From Globodera rostochiensis (Eukaryota; Nematoda; Chromadorea; Rhabditida; Heteroderidae): a DNA stretch of 64,000 nucleotides. The DNA is taken from NCBI GenBank assembly GCA_018350325.1, contig JAEVLN010000001.1, positions 1,787,501 to 1,851,500 of the forward strand. The letters run 5' to 3'. The position numbers and the translations under genes were made by a program. Numbering within the stretch: position 1 is the stretch's first letter; every line of letters begins with the position of its first letter. This document shows positions 49,871-62,776 of this stretch, in pieces. Below the pieces are notes generated by a model. It was not told the origin of the DNA. It made no database searches and saw only the letters and a program-made list of their open reading frames with translations.

Positions 49871-51600
49871 CATGTTCTCCAACAAGTCCAAGTACAGTCC
49901 GTCATCGTGCAACACGGACACGTTGAACTCTGCCACATATTTGTCCACCACATTGCGCCAATCGCGCAACATCAGCGCCCGGTTGTACCAGTTTTGTAGA
50001 TCATCGCCATGGTACGCAACGGTGGCCATCAGCGTGTCCAGCACTGTGCGGTTACGGACTTGTCCGGCCCCGTCCTTGTCGAGCTGGTTGTGAAACTTGA
50101 GCAGACCGCGCCAATGCCGAAACTCGGGCCAATTAAGGACTTGACGAGTAAATGGGGATCAAGCAATGAAACAGTTTCATAAAGCAAATTCAAGCAGTGT
50201 TTTAAGTGCGGGGGACAAGGCCTGACAAATCCCTCAGCTGCTTGGGGTTGAAAAACGGAAAGCTTGGAAGTCCCCCAGGGCCAAAATTTAAAAAAAATTC
50301 ATGAGAAAAATGTTTTTTTTTGAAACCCACAAGTGTCCAAGTCGGACAAGTCGAATTGATGCTCTTCACGTGTTGATTTTGAAGAATTGTTGTTGTTTTC
50401 GCTCACTCCGCACAAAAAGTCGCTGTCGTCGTCGCGCATGAACGTCTCGAACTCTTCGTATGTTCGCACAAAGTACAGACTGCTTTCTGCCGGATAGGCA
50501 TACTTTCTGGAGAAAGCATCAAACATATTCATATTTTTAAAAAAAATAATTTTTTTTTGATTGGGAAAAATCTACTCTTCTAAAAAATAATTAATTTTTG
50601 ACTAATTTCGTTTTCTCAGATATTCTCACAATAAAATAAAATAATTTTAGTGTTACGAATTTAAAAATAATTACAATAAAACCAAAATACTGTAAATTTA
50701 AACCCTCAAATTTCTTATTTTTATTGTAAATGCCTAAAAACTGCTCACAACTGTTCCATTTGTTCGATCAACTCATTCAAATGGCGTCTTCGTGTCGCGT
50801 TTGACAGATCGCCAGGATTGTTGACGAAGAGTTGGGCGGTTGTGTAAAAAGGCAACACCTTTTCCTCACGGTGTTTTTCAATTTCCAACAGAGGCGAATC
50901 GGACGGGAACAGCTTCTTCAGCGTCAAATTGATCTCGAACGACAGCAATGCCTGCGGGGGGGGGGGAGGAACATGGAGCAGACAGCGTTTGAGATCAAAA
51001 ACAAAACGATCAAAAAAAGAAGAAGAATGAGACCACTGACCAGACAAATGTAAATGCACGCGTTCAAGCATGCAATGTTGCCCACATAGAGCAGTGTGAT
51101 CTCTTCGGAGCCAATGAACGCGCCGACCAGGTCGGCAAAAATGTTGGTGAGTGCCGAGATGAGAATGGCGGTCCCTGTCTCCTCCAACATTTCGGCCAAC
51201 AGTTCAGCCACTGCCATATTCACCGGCAACTCATCGTGTGCCTTTGTGGCACTGTTGTGCCGTCGTTTTGAGGCCAGTTGCCAAGAATGAATCATTAGAA
51301 AAGCGTCATCAATGCCTAAACAAGCGCTTAAATTTTTCCGTGCCAGGCGTTGGCGATGGCATTTTTCTGGCACAAAACGTCCGATAAAAAATGTTATGCG
51401 GGTTTTTTGTGTTTAAAATTTGATCACGGATGAAGTTCAATTGCACGGAAACTGAACTGACCCAATGCCAAGATCAAAAACGGTGTGACGGCCAGAATTG
51501 AACTGTTTCGAATGCCGGCAAAGAACAGAAGGCCCAACGCGGTGAAAACCTCCGGCAGTCCACGCAAAAGTGAAAACCAATCCGAGAAGGCAACCGCAAA
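49871..51600 (-). pseudogene. Second ptr-like gene, partial and internally deleted
   Basis: Five in-phase exons (51462-51600, 51041-51315, 50749-50951, 50331-50506, 49871-50139) encode the second part of a sterol-sensing domain ([52 protein letters not shown]), then ALLSFEINLTLKKLFPSDSP, YFVRTYEEFETFMRDDDSD and NVSVLHDDGLYLDLLENM. The first four TM-bearing exons and the last TM exons are absent. The two exons that in the full ptr gene lie between the sterol-sensing part and the second extracellular loop are also missing, replaced by an ~90-bp intron. Reading frames are intact, so it is either a recent truncation or part of an unusual short protein. Confidence 0.8.
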
Positions 51601-51945
51601 CTAAATTAAAAAGTATTGGAAGAAGCTTGGCCAAAAAATTTGATTTTGGGTCAAATTTTTTGTATAAATTTTCCTTACTCCAATTTTGAATCTCTCAATG
51701 AGTCTAGGATATATTTGTGGAATATTTTATTTAAAGCAATAAAACGGATTTAAAATGTTTATTAGGCACTTTTTTGGCTTCTAATTACTTCGATATCGTC
51801 CAAAATCATCTTTGGGAAAATGTCCAATTAAACCTGATAAATCCTTAACAAAGGACAACAATATCAATAGGAAAGGTATCATCAAGCCCATATGACTTTT
51901 ACATTAGAAGTTTTGAACTTTAAAAGCATTATACAATATCCGTAC

Positions 51946-52119
51946 CTTCGCATCGAATTCGAACTCCCGCGGCGATTGTCGAAGGCATTCCGGCATGTCG
52001 GCCTCCATTTTGCGGATGAGATTTTTGGTCGGCGAATAAATTTGGATCTCGAGACAAATGAAGATAAAGAACAAAGTCAGTGTGCCGAATGCAAAACGAA
52101 GTCGTCCAGTTTCAGTCAT
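51946..52119 (-). CDS. Possible first exon with N-terminal hydrophobic segment
   Basis: ATG at 52119 opens MTETGRLRFAFGTLTLFFIF, a good signal-anchor, followed by a charged stretch ending EFEFDAK at a GTACGG donor. It could be the first exon of the ptr-like copy to its left or of an unrelated gene; the phase allows but does not prove either. Confidence 0.35.
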
Positions 52120-52284
52120 TTCCGGGAATCGCCCAATTAAATCCTAATAAATTCTTTAAAAAGGCCATACATATCATTTGAAAGATATCATTACAGCGCT
52201 TATGACTCGGATCATTGTTATTTATTTATGTGATGAAAAAACAATTTAAAATATCGATACAAAAATTGTTTTTGGGGGATCTAG

Positions 52285-53125
52285 ATCATTTGTAGTGCAA
52301 CGATTTGCGATATTGTTGCAGTCGGAATGCGTATTTGTCGTTGTCCCTGAGCAATGTCTGAATGCCGTCCACCAAACATTTGCGTTTCTCCCGACTCCGG
52401 CATTTGCCCTCTTCCGATGCGCCTTCGGTAAATGTCCAGGGCGTCAATTGCTTCCAAATGTCTCAGTGCCGTTTCGGTGAATTGCTTAAGGCAAAGCGAT
52501 GGGAATTAATTTGAATTTATTTATTTGTGGACACAAATATTTCCAAAATCTGTTACCTTCAACCGTTTGTCCATATGCTTCAGCATTTGGTCCAGAACAT
52601 CGCCTATAATAATGTTTAAAATGAATAAAATCGAGGTGAGAAAAAATTCTTTAATTTTCCCTAAGGACATCCAAAATTGTAATTTTGGTTCGGATTCGGA
52701 GTCAAGATGGCCTGATTTTGGCTCTCAAAATTGGAGTTTGATCATTAAAAGAACGAGTCTTGCAGGTGTTCGGATAAGGGACAGTCGAAAAATATTAAAT
52801 CCGGGTCGAGAGGACATTTTTCAAAATGACACTTTAAAAGAAAAAATAAATAAAAACGGAGTACCCGGTTCCGGAGCGGTTTCCTTAAAAATTCGAAAAT
52901 TTCGTTGGCAGAAACCTTCCAAGAAATTCCTCTCCAACTCCGTGACGTCGTCCCCGTTGGGTTTGAACAGTTCGCTCAGTTTGACCAAATGCGCTTTCTC
53001 GTAGTCGGACAACAGAACAATGCCCGGGTTCTGTTTGGGTGCAATGCCCATCACAAGGATTTTGTCGTCTGCTTTGAGGTTGAGCTCGCTTAAGGGCCGT
53101 TCCATTGGCGCCACAATGTACTTTC
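52285..53125 (-). pseudogene. BAG-1 fragment, copy B (ubiquitin-like end plus frameshifted BAG domain)
   Basis: Three exons in phase (52916-53125, 52557-52603, 52285-52484). The first encodes the end of a ubiquitin-like domain (ERPLSELNLKADDKILVMG) and the start of the BAG helix bundle (DDVTELERNFLEG). The next gives DVLDQMLKHMDKRLK and the third QFTETALRHLEAIDALDIY. After DIY two bases are missing and the last helix (CLVDGIQTLLRDNDKY) is out of frame, exactly as in copy A. The 5' exons are missing. Residues match nematode BAG-1, an Hsp70 co-chaperone. Confidence 0.82.
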
Positions 53126-53373
53126 CTGAAAATAATATTCATGAACATTTTACATAATTGGACAGTACTTTGGTCTGCCTACCCTTTCCGACCTCCCAAA
53201 TTTAATTTTCCATAAAATTTTTTTAGGGTAGCTAACAGAGATGGTGCGGAATTCCGATTTTCGACTTTTTGGGGGGTCGGAAAAAGTCAACCATAGGGGG
53301 ATCCAGGCCCGTCGCCAGGGACGGGGCAGGTGGGGGCATGTCCTTCCCCGAAACAAAATTTGAACTTTGGCAA

Positions 53374-54898
<1,525 letters not shown>

Positions 54899-55742
54899 TC
54901 CAGTGTACAAATGATGGTGATCAGTCGAGAGTAATCGTTTTAGCGATTTGAACAATATTTTCTGCAAAAAAGAAAACGGTGATTTTCGTTTATATAACCC
55001 CCGCACCAAATCCATCTGGGGGTTTTCAGGGGTGCTGATCTCGATTCTGGATATCAGTTTTTGTCAACTACACGCCACAAAAATTCAATCAAGCCTTTGC
55101 CGTTGAAATAAAATCACCTAATTTTGCGAAACGCGTTGAATATTTAAAAAAATACATATGTAAAACCAAACATTTTCTGAAAAATCATAGACAAAATGAT
55201 GTTTGGAAAAAGCTGATCCATCTTCGGGAGGAAACCCCCCCCCCCTCCACCCCCCCCAGCGTGACGTTTTCATTAGATTTGGTTAGCGCGTCTATAGGTA
55301 ACCGAAAAGCAACAAGAAAACTGTTGCAATTTACATAAAGCTATGGTTGCCTCGAAAATGTTCTAAAAAGTACATTACGCCAATGATTAGGACACTTTTG
55401 AATTGTTCAGGTTTCAATTTGCAGACGAATAAATGTATTAAGGAAGTACTTGTTTTATGTACACTTGAATGAGGGCACGTACAGTGCTTGTAAAATACTT
55501 CAAGAATGTAGATAAAAAATAGGCATTCCATAGGCCGGGGAATGTGAAACATTTGGGATTTTAACAAAGGAATTTGAACAATTTAAATTTTGTGAGACTT
55601 GAATTTTTTATTTGACAGTACCCATTTTTGAACCTAGGCCTAGGCAAATTTTACTTTTTGATAGACTCGGTACCAGGATTTTTTCAACTTTCTAACAGAA
55701 TGTGACACAAGATGGTTTACGCACATTTATTTCGCACAAAGC
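54899..55742. other. End of segmental duplication B and unique flank
   Basis: To about 55565 it parallels 46926-47530. Beyond that the DNA is unique, AT-rich and without a supported exon. Confidence 0.6.
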
Positions 55743-55921
55743 ACAACACATTTACGAGGAGTGTGTGAAGGAAATGTCATAGGTCAAGGGCACATCACAA
55801 AGGCGTATAGTCCAAACAATCAGATCATAGGCACAACACATTTACGAGGGGTGTGTGAAGGAAATGTCATAGGTCAAGGGCACATCACAAAGGCGTATCG
55901 TCCAAACGATCAGATCATAGA
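55743..55921. repeat. Tandem duplication of a ~90-bp unit
   Basis: Two adjacent units share GCACAACACATTTACGAGG, GAAATGTCATAGGTCAAGGG and ACAAAGGCGTAT, differing at only a few positions. Confidence 0.9.
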
Positions 55922-56055
55922 CAATGAGTTTACAAATTACACATTCAATCAATCAATCCATCCGCATCGTTCTTGTTTTGTCTTCTGTCGTACACACATC
56001 GGCGACGGGCCAGCTGCCGGAGCTCAGGGCGCTAAAATTGAAGAATGAATGGTTG

Positions 56056-57039
56056 TCAAAAAACTCTGACAATATGCCTCCTACCTGCGGATCCAACCGC
56101 AGACTTCTTCGAGGTGGCGCCCAGATCAGCTGCAGAGGTTGTCGGAGCGAGTGACTTCTTTGAGGCGGCACCCAGATCAGCTGCAGAGGTTGTCGGAGCG
56201 AGTGACTTCTTTGAGGCGGCACCCAGATCAGCTGCAGAGGTTGTCGGAGCGAGTGACTTCTTTGAGGCGGCACCCAGATCAGCTGCAGAGGTTGTCGGAG
56301 CGAGTGACTTCTTTGAGGCGGCGCCCAGATCAGCTGCAGCGGCTGTCGGCCCGATCGCTGACTTCTTGGAGACGGCGCCCAGATCAGCTGCAGCGGCTGT
56401 CGGTCCGATCGCTGACTTCTTGGAGACGGCGCCCAGATCAGCTGCAGCGGCTGTCGGCCCGATCGCTGACTTCTTGGAGACGGCGCCCAGATCAGCTGCA
56501 GCGGCTGTCGGTCCGATCGCTGACTTCTTGGAGACGGCGCCCACATCAGCTGCAGCGGCTGTCGGTCCGATCGCTGACTTCTTGGAGACGGCGCCCAGAT
56601 CAGCTGCAGGAGGTTTCGGCTCGCCAGCAGTTGACATTTTTGAGAAGATGTTCATGTCCGCGCCGCCGCCGCCGGTCGAGTAGCCCGTTGTAGTTGCTAA
56701 AAAAAAAAAGTTTGTTCAGATAAAATGTACATGAACAACCAATTGCTTACCAATTGGGGGTCCATTTTTGGAGGCAGTGCCCAGCTGGTCCACGGCGGTT
56801 GGTGTTGGGGCCTGTGATTTTTTGGAGGCGGCGTCTGGCTGCTCGGCAGGCGCTGGCGTCGGCGGCACTTCGGCTTTGTCGTTCTGAAAAAAAGAGGGAA
56901 ATTGTTGAAATGAACAAAAATTGACAAAAAAAAAAAACTCTACCTTCTTCCCACAGCCGCAACATTGGGCGATGATCACCAGCACGGCGGCGCCGACAAT
57001 GGCCATCAGTTGAAGAGGAATTGACGCGGCGTCGATCAT
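56056..57039 (-). CDS. Single-TM protein with ADLGA(A/V)SKKS repeats
   Basis: Exons 56944-57039, 56751-56883 and 56056-56696 give 289 residues in phase. The start ATG at 57039 lies about 62 bases below a TATATAAA box. Residues 1-32 (LQLMAIVGAAVLVIIAQCCG) form a TM segment followed by a CCGCGKK cysteine cluster. The rest is hydrophilic: a Pro/Ala-rich part, then about ten repeats of two related kinds, AADLGAVSKKSAIGPTAA (18 residues) and AADLGAASKKSLAPTTS (17 residues). The repeats are near-identical in DNA, so the array is young. A donor-like GTAGGA just before the stop could instead splice to a CGCCCTGA end near 56030. Not recognised; probably a short cytoplasmic-anchor or secreted-side repeat protein. 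Confidence 0.72.
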
Positions 57040-57249
57040 GGCGTTTGATGGTTGTTGAAGTTGAAGCAGACACAGTTGTCTGAATGGGGAAACTGACGCC
57101 TTTATATAGGAAATGGATGTCACAAAATCATAAAATCGTAAACAAAATGAATAATTTTGCGCAACTTCAAATGGTATATAAAGTGACTCCAGTCACTCAC
57201 TTTCTCTCCCATCTCAACACAATTCTGCATCGACGACACACAACGGCGC
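57040..57249. promoter_or_regulatory. Divergent promoter with two TATA boxes
   Basis: TATATAAA on the minus strand at 57101-57108 lies 62 bases from the ATG of the repeat protein, and TATATAAAG on the plus strand at 57175-57183 lies about 67 bases from the kinase ATG. The two start codons are only 210 bases apart. Confidence 0.7.
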
Positions 57250-58547
57250 ATGGCGGAGGAACTCGTGTCGCTGAGGCCTGGAACCCGTGTGTCGGACCGC
57301 TGGACCATCATCCGGAAGCTGGGCGCGGGATCATTTGGAGCTGTCTACTTGTGCAAGAACGACCAAGGAGAACAGGCGGCGCTGAAGACAGAAGGAATGG
57401 ACGCTGAACTTCCTCTGCTCACAATGGAGGTAAAATTTTTGGACGTTGCTCTGTTTGAATTTGATTCAATTTTGATTGATCCTTTTTTTTTAAGGCACAT
57501 GTAATGCGAAGTCTGGACAGCGTTCGAGAAGGAGACGGAAAACATTTCTGCCGCTGCCTGGACCTTGGAACCGATAAACAAAAGGACTCGAAAACTGGGC
57601 GCATAACGACCTTCAAGTACATTGTGTGAGTTGTTTGTTTTTCTTGTAATCAACCCCCCAGTGTGCTTAATTTGAATTTGTTCAGCATGTCACTCGTCGG
57701 GCGCGGATTGGATGGCCTTCTTCGCGAAGCTGGCGGACGCTTCAGTCCCGGCACGGCAATCGGCATATCGATCCAGATGCTCAACGCGCTCAGAGGTCTG
57801 CACGGCACGGGCCACATCCATCGAGACATCAAGCCAGGAAACTCAACAATTGGGCGAGCGGAATCCAATGAACAACGACTCCTCTACCTGATCGACTTCG
57901 GCCTTGCACGCAAATACCAAAAGGAGGATGTGAGTTGAATTTGGAATTAATCTGTTTTCAATTTTTTTAATTCAACATACCCCGCCCCCCTACATTTTCA
58001 GGGAAGGCATCGACGGCCGCGAGAGAAGACAAAATTCCGAGGATCGCCGAAGTATGCACCAATCTCAGCGCACACGAGCCGTGAGTACAACCGGAAGGGC
58101 GACATCGAATCCTGGTTCTACGTCCTGATCGAACTCTACAAAGGCGCGCTTCCATGGGCCAAAGCGGGCAAAAAGCGTGAGGTGAGTTGAGTTGAAGGTG
58201 GGGAAGTTCTGCTGATTGATTTGTTTTCCCATTTTTAGATCGGATTGGTCAAAGTTCTTCGCCTCAGTGATCAACCGGAGGTTCGACAAAAAGCAACAGC
58301 GGAGTTGCTTGCAGGATGTCCAGCGGAGTTTGGCCAAATCCTAACACACATTGTGAGTTGTCCCGCCGGCGACGGCATTTTAGCCAATTTTTGTCATCAT
58401 CACTTTTTTTAGGACGAGCTGCGGTATGAAGACAGTCCCGACTACGAATTGATTGAACGAATTTTGCGTGACTACCTCACCAGCAACAAAATTCAGGAGC
58501 ATCCGTACGACTGGGAGGTGGGGCGCCGCTACTCGGAACGGGACTAG
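57250..58547 (+). CDS. CK1-family (TTBK-like) protein kinase
   Basis: Six exons (57250-57429, 57495-57625, 57686-57929, 58002-58181, 58239-58352, 58413-58547) give 327 residues. The glycine loop is GAGSFGAV (25-32), the ATP lysine K46 in AALKTEG, the catalytic loop HRDIKPGN (D151), the magnesium motif DFG at 174-176 and the CK1-specific GSPKYAPISAHTSREYNRKGD where most kinases have APE. All key residues are present, so it should be active. This is the nematode-expanded group of single-domain CK1/TTBK-like kinases, many of them enriched in the male germ line (family knowledge). The AATAAA at about 58783 is a plausible polyadenylation signal. It shares a promoter region with the repeat protein on the other strand. 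Confidence 0.93.
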
Positions 58548-59460
58548 GCGAAGGAGGAGCCGACGGACGACGACAACATTGGTCCAGCCGGCGTTTCAAA
58601 GCGGAGATTAAAAACGTTGCAGCACTCAAACGATGCATTGATGAGATCCAGATCCATAATCAATTAATTTCGATCATAATTGTTTGTCATTGACCCTAAT
58701 TTCGATCATAATTGTTTGTCATTGACCCACCTGCACAATTAATTAATTTCGATCATAATTGTTTGTCATTGACCACCATGAAGAATAAAATATCATTAAA
58801 TCGACGAAGAATATGTGGGAACGGGAGAAATTTTGTAAAGCCTGGGTCCCTGGAAGTGTAGTCAGCTGAAAAATTTGTGTATTGGAAGTAAAAAATTTGA
58901 TCCCATAGCGTTGTTTTTTGGAGACAATTTTTGTCAGGAAAAAAAATTCTTAAGAAAAATGTGCGCAAGAGGGGGGTTGACTGGTAAAGCTACAGAAAAC
59001 CCACAAAAAGTGTCAAATGAACATATTGAAAAGCTGCTAAAGCCAGCAGATACCCATCCGAACCCCGGCTCTAATTTGTAAGACCAGCGCCAAAGAAATA
59101 AAAAGAAACAAGCAGCTTTAACAAGTCTTCAAAAATTCATTTTTTTTGTGGGATCACTCTGTTCTTACTATTACCAATTATAGCACAATCGCCATTTTAT
59201 TAGCGGTATATACAAATACATAGCATAACAGACATGAATCGATTGGTCGCCGTTGTGGCTGAAAGACAATGGAGACGACATGACATAGGTAGGTGGTATG
59301 TACAAACAGACAGAGGAGAGAGAAAGGGGGGAGGATCAGCAATTGTTAGACACTAAATAGTTTGGCCTCCGATCGATCACATGCGCACTTCTGGATCCAA
59401 TGAACCAAATGTCATCACTCATCAAATTCCATCCGTCATCATCGTTATTGTGGCGAAGCT
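58548..59460. other. Intergenic and 3' UTRs between convergent genes
   Basis: Holds three copies of AATTTCGATCATAATTGTTT plus GTCATTGACC (58665-58775). A possible polyadenylation signal for the kinase gene lies downstream of the repeats. No exon seen. Confidence 0.55.
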
Positions 59461-60568
59461 TCAAATACTATCCTCCTCATCATCATCGTTGTTTTGGCGA
59501 TGCTGCCCAACTCCAGGCCCCATAACATAGTCTTCTTCCTCATTGTGCCGATTCTCCTCCGCTTCAATTGCTCGCCCAGCGCCATCATCGTTGTTGTTTT
59601 GTCGAGGCTCGTACACGGGCCACATTAAACCAACGAAATTCGCGAGATTGGGCCGTTGCTCCTCAGCTTCAATCGCTCGCTCATCACCGCCGTCGTTGTT
59701 GTTTTGTCGATGCTCCTCCGGAAGAATGCCAAAGAGATCGTTGGGCCGATGCTCCACCACATGCCAATCATCGTCATGGTTAATGTAGCGAACCTCCACC
59801 AGTCCTCGTCCTTCATAGTGATTGTTGGTATGGCGCTGCTCCTCCGCTTCAAACATCTCATTTGATTGCCTCACGCATTGACGCACCGTGTCATTGTAGC
59901 CCAATATATCAGTGCGAAACATCAACTGAAAAGGTGAACACAATTTTATGTTTACAAATTTGTTTTTGTTCTTGGACTCTTACGGCGGCATCCAGGTTGG
60001 CGGGACTCTGGAAATTCGGCGTCGACAGCATGGACTGGACGGAGATGACAATGGACTCCACCGTCAGCGTGGGTTGCCAACGTTCGGACGCCTTCTCCTC
60101 GCCAAACGGATCGTCTCCCTGCTCATGAAGAATGCTGATGCACACGAGGCCATCTTTGAAAACTAAAAATGGGAATTTTGGCAATGAATGAGTCAATTCA
60201 ATATCCGAAAAATGTGCGCTCAACTGTTCGGGTGGAGAACATCTGAAAGAAATCGCATCTTCGGCGGGCGCTGCGGGTAGCTTCTTGGGAAGTCGAGTTG
60301 GGCCAGAAATGTGCCGCCTTCGCTGAAATAAAAAATGATGAAAATCAAAAAAGATGGCACCAGATTTGGACTCACTATGGCGTGTCGATTGGGCCGAAGA
60401 CGACCAGGCGCCACTTGAAAATCTGAAAAAAACGAAATTAAATTTGCACAAAATCCAATCCCCAAGGCTAACATTGTCGTTAACAATTCCTCGGACAGCG
60501 AATCCATCCGGCGGGTTCGCTTGGAGTTCGGCCAGTTGACGCATCAGCACTGCAGAGGCGGACGACAT
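59461..60568 (-). CDS. ubc-7: Ubiquitin-conjugating enzyme, UBC7/UBE2G type, with acidic repetitive tail
   Basis: Five exons (60473-60568, 60376-60422, 60225-60322, 59984-60162, 59461-59925) give 294 residues in phase. The E2 fold is clear: LMRQLAELQANPPDGF, IFKWRLVVFGPIDTPYEGG, FPRSYPQRPPKMRFLSDV, HPN at 78-80, active-site Cys88 in DGLVCISILHE, and the UBE2G-type insert QGDDPFGEEKASERWQP. The core ends near residue 165 (CVRQSNEMFEAEE). The next ~130 residues are an acidic, Asn-rich extension with repeats such as RQNNNDDGAGRAIEAEE, not present in typical UBE2G1. ATG 60568 gives the family-length N-terminus; a longer frame upstream (LCALRAFVCVWLLP) would add a hydrophobic leader. UBC7 enzymes act in ER-associated degradation with Hrd1-type ligases. 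Confidence 0.92.
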
Positions 60569-60799
60569 TGGGAGAAGCCACACACAAACAAATGCACGCA
60601 ATGCACAGAGACGACGAGTTTCGGTGAAGCTGAAAATAAACAAAATGAATTAAAAAAACAACAAAAATGCAATTAATTAATTACCTATTCGAGGGTGGCA
60701 AGTGGACACGGAAAAAATGAAAAATATTGCGTAAAAATTCATTTCTTTTATATCTAGAATTTGATGCAATTCGAAACTTTTTTCTATTAAAAAATTAAT

Positions 60800-60891
60800 T
60801 ACGTAACGCCAAAAGAAAATACGTAACGCCAAAGAAAATACGTAACGCCAAAAGAAAATACGTAACGCCAAAGAAAATACGTAACGCCAAA
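60800..60891. repeat. 19-20-bp tandem repeat, five units
   Basis: The unit is TACGTAACGCCAAAAGAAAA (one A may be missing). Confidence 0.9.
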
Positions 60892-61087
60892 GAATTAAAG
60901 AGAATTAAATAATTGCATTTTTTCGATTTCGAATTTCGCTTCCCGTCCATCGAAAGAACCGTGCCCTAAGACAGACACGTGCTGGTATTTTGGTAATGGT
61001 GTCTTTTGCAGGTCCCGAAATTTTTTTTTCGAATGTCAAAAATTTTGAGGCCATTCAATTATCTCGACGAACGGAGTTGATTGATAT

Positions 61088-61203
61088 TCGAGCCCGTCCT
61101 GGACCTAGGCCTGGATTTTTCCTGGATTTTGTACAGGAAATCAGGTCCAGACACTCCCTTTCCTAAAATCCAGGTCCAAGAATTTTCAAAATGACAGGCT
61201 CTA
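61088..61203. mobile_element. 116-bp hAT-like MITE
   Basis: Left end TCGAGCCCGTC (one change from TAGAG) and right end GACAGGCTCTA; ATTGATAT is duplicated at 61080-61087 and 61204-61211. The interior CATTTTGAAAAT is shared with the element at 45282. Confidence 0.88.
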
Positions 61204-61465
61204 ATTGATATATAATTTCAGGAAAACAAAAGTTTTTGATTTCTTCACTTTTACACAAAACTGCCTTTTGTGAACGACGATTTTGTTTTTTGGTGTTGTT
61301 TCGCGTTCACCCCCCCCCCTTCCCTCCAACCGTCGTTTGTCGATTTTCACTCTCTCTCATTGTGTTAAGGTTACCGCGACAATACCACCGCACCCAATAC
61401 TTATTTTGTTGTTCAATTTATTCATCGACAACAGCGGTTTTTAAAAGAGTGTGTACTGCTCGAAC

Positions 61466-61579
61466 ATGACGACTTCTTCCATTCCGGCATCCAGCAGTGC
61501 CGCCTTGCTGTTGCTGCGTCTTGTCGCGCACAACATTCGGTTTGTTAGCGCCGGACGGCGGCATTTTGGCAAAAAAAAA
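61466..61579 (+). CDS. Possible first exon with mitochondrial-type leader
   Basis: ATG at 61466 opens MTTSSIPASSSAALLLLRLV then AHNIRFVSAGRRHFGKK, a Ser/Leu/Arg-rich leader without acids, and reaches a possible GTGCCA donor. The following exon was not found. The GTGTACTGCTCGAAC just upstream resembles repeats near 8300 and 22335. Confidence 0.32.
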
Positions 61580-62224
61580 GTGCCATTAAAAAATTTCGTT
61601 GTGTTATTTTACTCTCTGATTTCTTTTTGGAATTATCAGTAAAAGAAAACGACAAATGACCCATTTTTGCCTGAGGGCGTTGGCGGATTCCGTACTAAAA
61701 ACGGAATGACCTGCCCTCTTCCCCCCCTTTTTCCAACGGGGTCAGCCCGTTGATGGACAGTTCCTTGCCATCCAGTCCATCTGAGGACGTCCAACCATTT
61801 GTCCGCCGGCCCGTCACCAATCATGACGATGTGCCCGCGGACGTTCCCCCATCAATTCTGGGAATTGCACCTTATCTTTCTGTTCCCCATTTTTTTTTTT
61901 TGTCATTTTTGCCATCCACCAGCGATCATCTCCTCCGATCCGCCCCCATCCCATCGCATAATTATCCCCCCCCCCGTCCATTTTATCATCTTTCAATTTC
62001 ACATTTCATGTTGCCTTATTTTTATAATTGAAAATAAATCCTTACAAAAAGCAACTCTTTCAAATTTTGGTTTCGCTACGTCTTCACCGCGTTGACCATT
62101 TGTCAGACGCCCCTTCCCGACCGACCGACCTTCCAGACTCCCCAAAATTAATTTTCTTTTGTTTCTTATACATATTTTAACAACAAATCGAATTTCAGCA
62201 GAGATTTTGTAACTTCTTTACCCC
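61580..62224. other. Region of uncertain content
   Basis: A Pro/Ser-rich open frame (61753-62032) ends just before AATAAA at 62032, but its composition is that of low-complexity DNA. Nothing else seen. Confidence 0.35.
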
Positions 62225-62776
62225 ATGTTTGGCAATTTGACGACGAAACCCATTGACGCCGGTCCGCGACCGCAGCCCAACAGCAAGGACAGGGAGAAAT
62301 ACATTGTTCGTTTGTTTTGCACTTTTTAAAAAAATAAAAAACGAGTTTTCTGTATTTGGTTCAAGAATTTTCCAAATTTTTGTAATGTAATAGCTTTGCT
62401 TTACTCCATTTTGCTTTCTCGCTTTGATCAGTTTTCAATTTTTGAGCGGTCCTATCGGCGAAATTCAGCCAATCATTCCAAAACTGCAAAATTTCTCTTT
62501 GATTTCAATTACCAGTATTATTTTCGCATTTTTAAGAAGGACCTCACAGATGCTCATTACTGGGACCTTTGCTTCAGCCCGATTATGATGCCACTTTTTG
62601 TGGGCAGTGGCATAATGACGCTCTTTGCTAGAAAAGAACGGGTGTCTGTCGGCCGTTTCCGAGTGCCAGTGCCCGTTCTGTTCGGTGTCGGCGCGCTTTC
62701 CGTTTCCGCCTTCGTTTACCGGATTAGCAACACGAGAGGAGTGCACCTAGCATGGACCGACAAATACGGCAAAGAG
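62225..62776 (+). CDS. Unrecognised multi-pass membrane protein, 5' two exons
   Basis: Exon 1 (62225-62305) encodes MFGNLTTKPIDAGPRPQPNS then KDREKYI. Exon 2 (62537-62776) joins in phase 0 and encodes HYWDLCFSPIMMPLFVGSG, two hydrophobic segments (IMMPLFVGSGIMTLFA and VPVLFGVGALSVSAFVYRI) and WTDKYGKE before a GTTTTT donor. The 3' end is unclear: candidate continuations are AFIAWAPVLLPRHNSFPITV from 62969 or the exon at 63164, both in compatible phase. Not a family I recognise; the small size and short loops would suit a mitochondrial or ER protein. Confidence 0.55.

Larger units (their letters stand above)
60569..61465. other. Intergenic
   Basis: Holds the TACGTAACGCC repeats and a TAGAG-type MITE (separate entries). 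Otherwise no exon seen. Confidence 0.5.

Noticed and set aside
61753..62032. Open frame starting MDSSLPSSPSEDVQPFV, followed by AATAAA
   Set aside because: The first 35 codons look plausible, but the rest is low-complexity; no splice partner from 61466 fits in phase.
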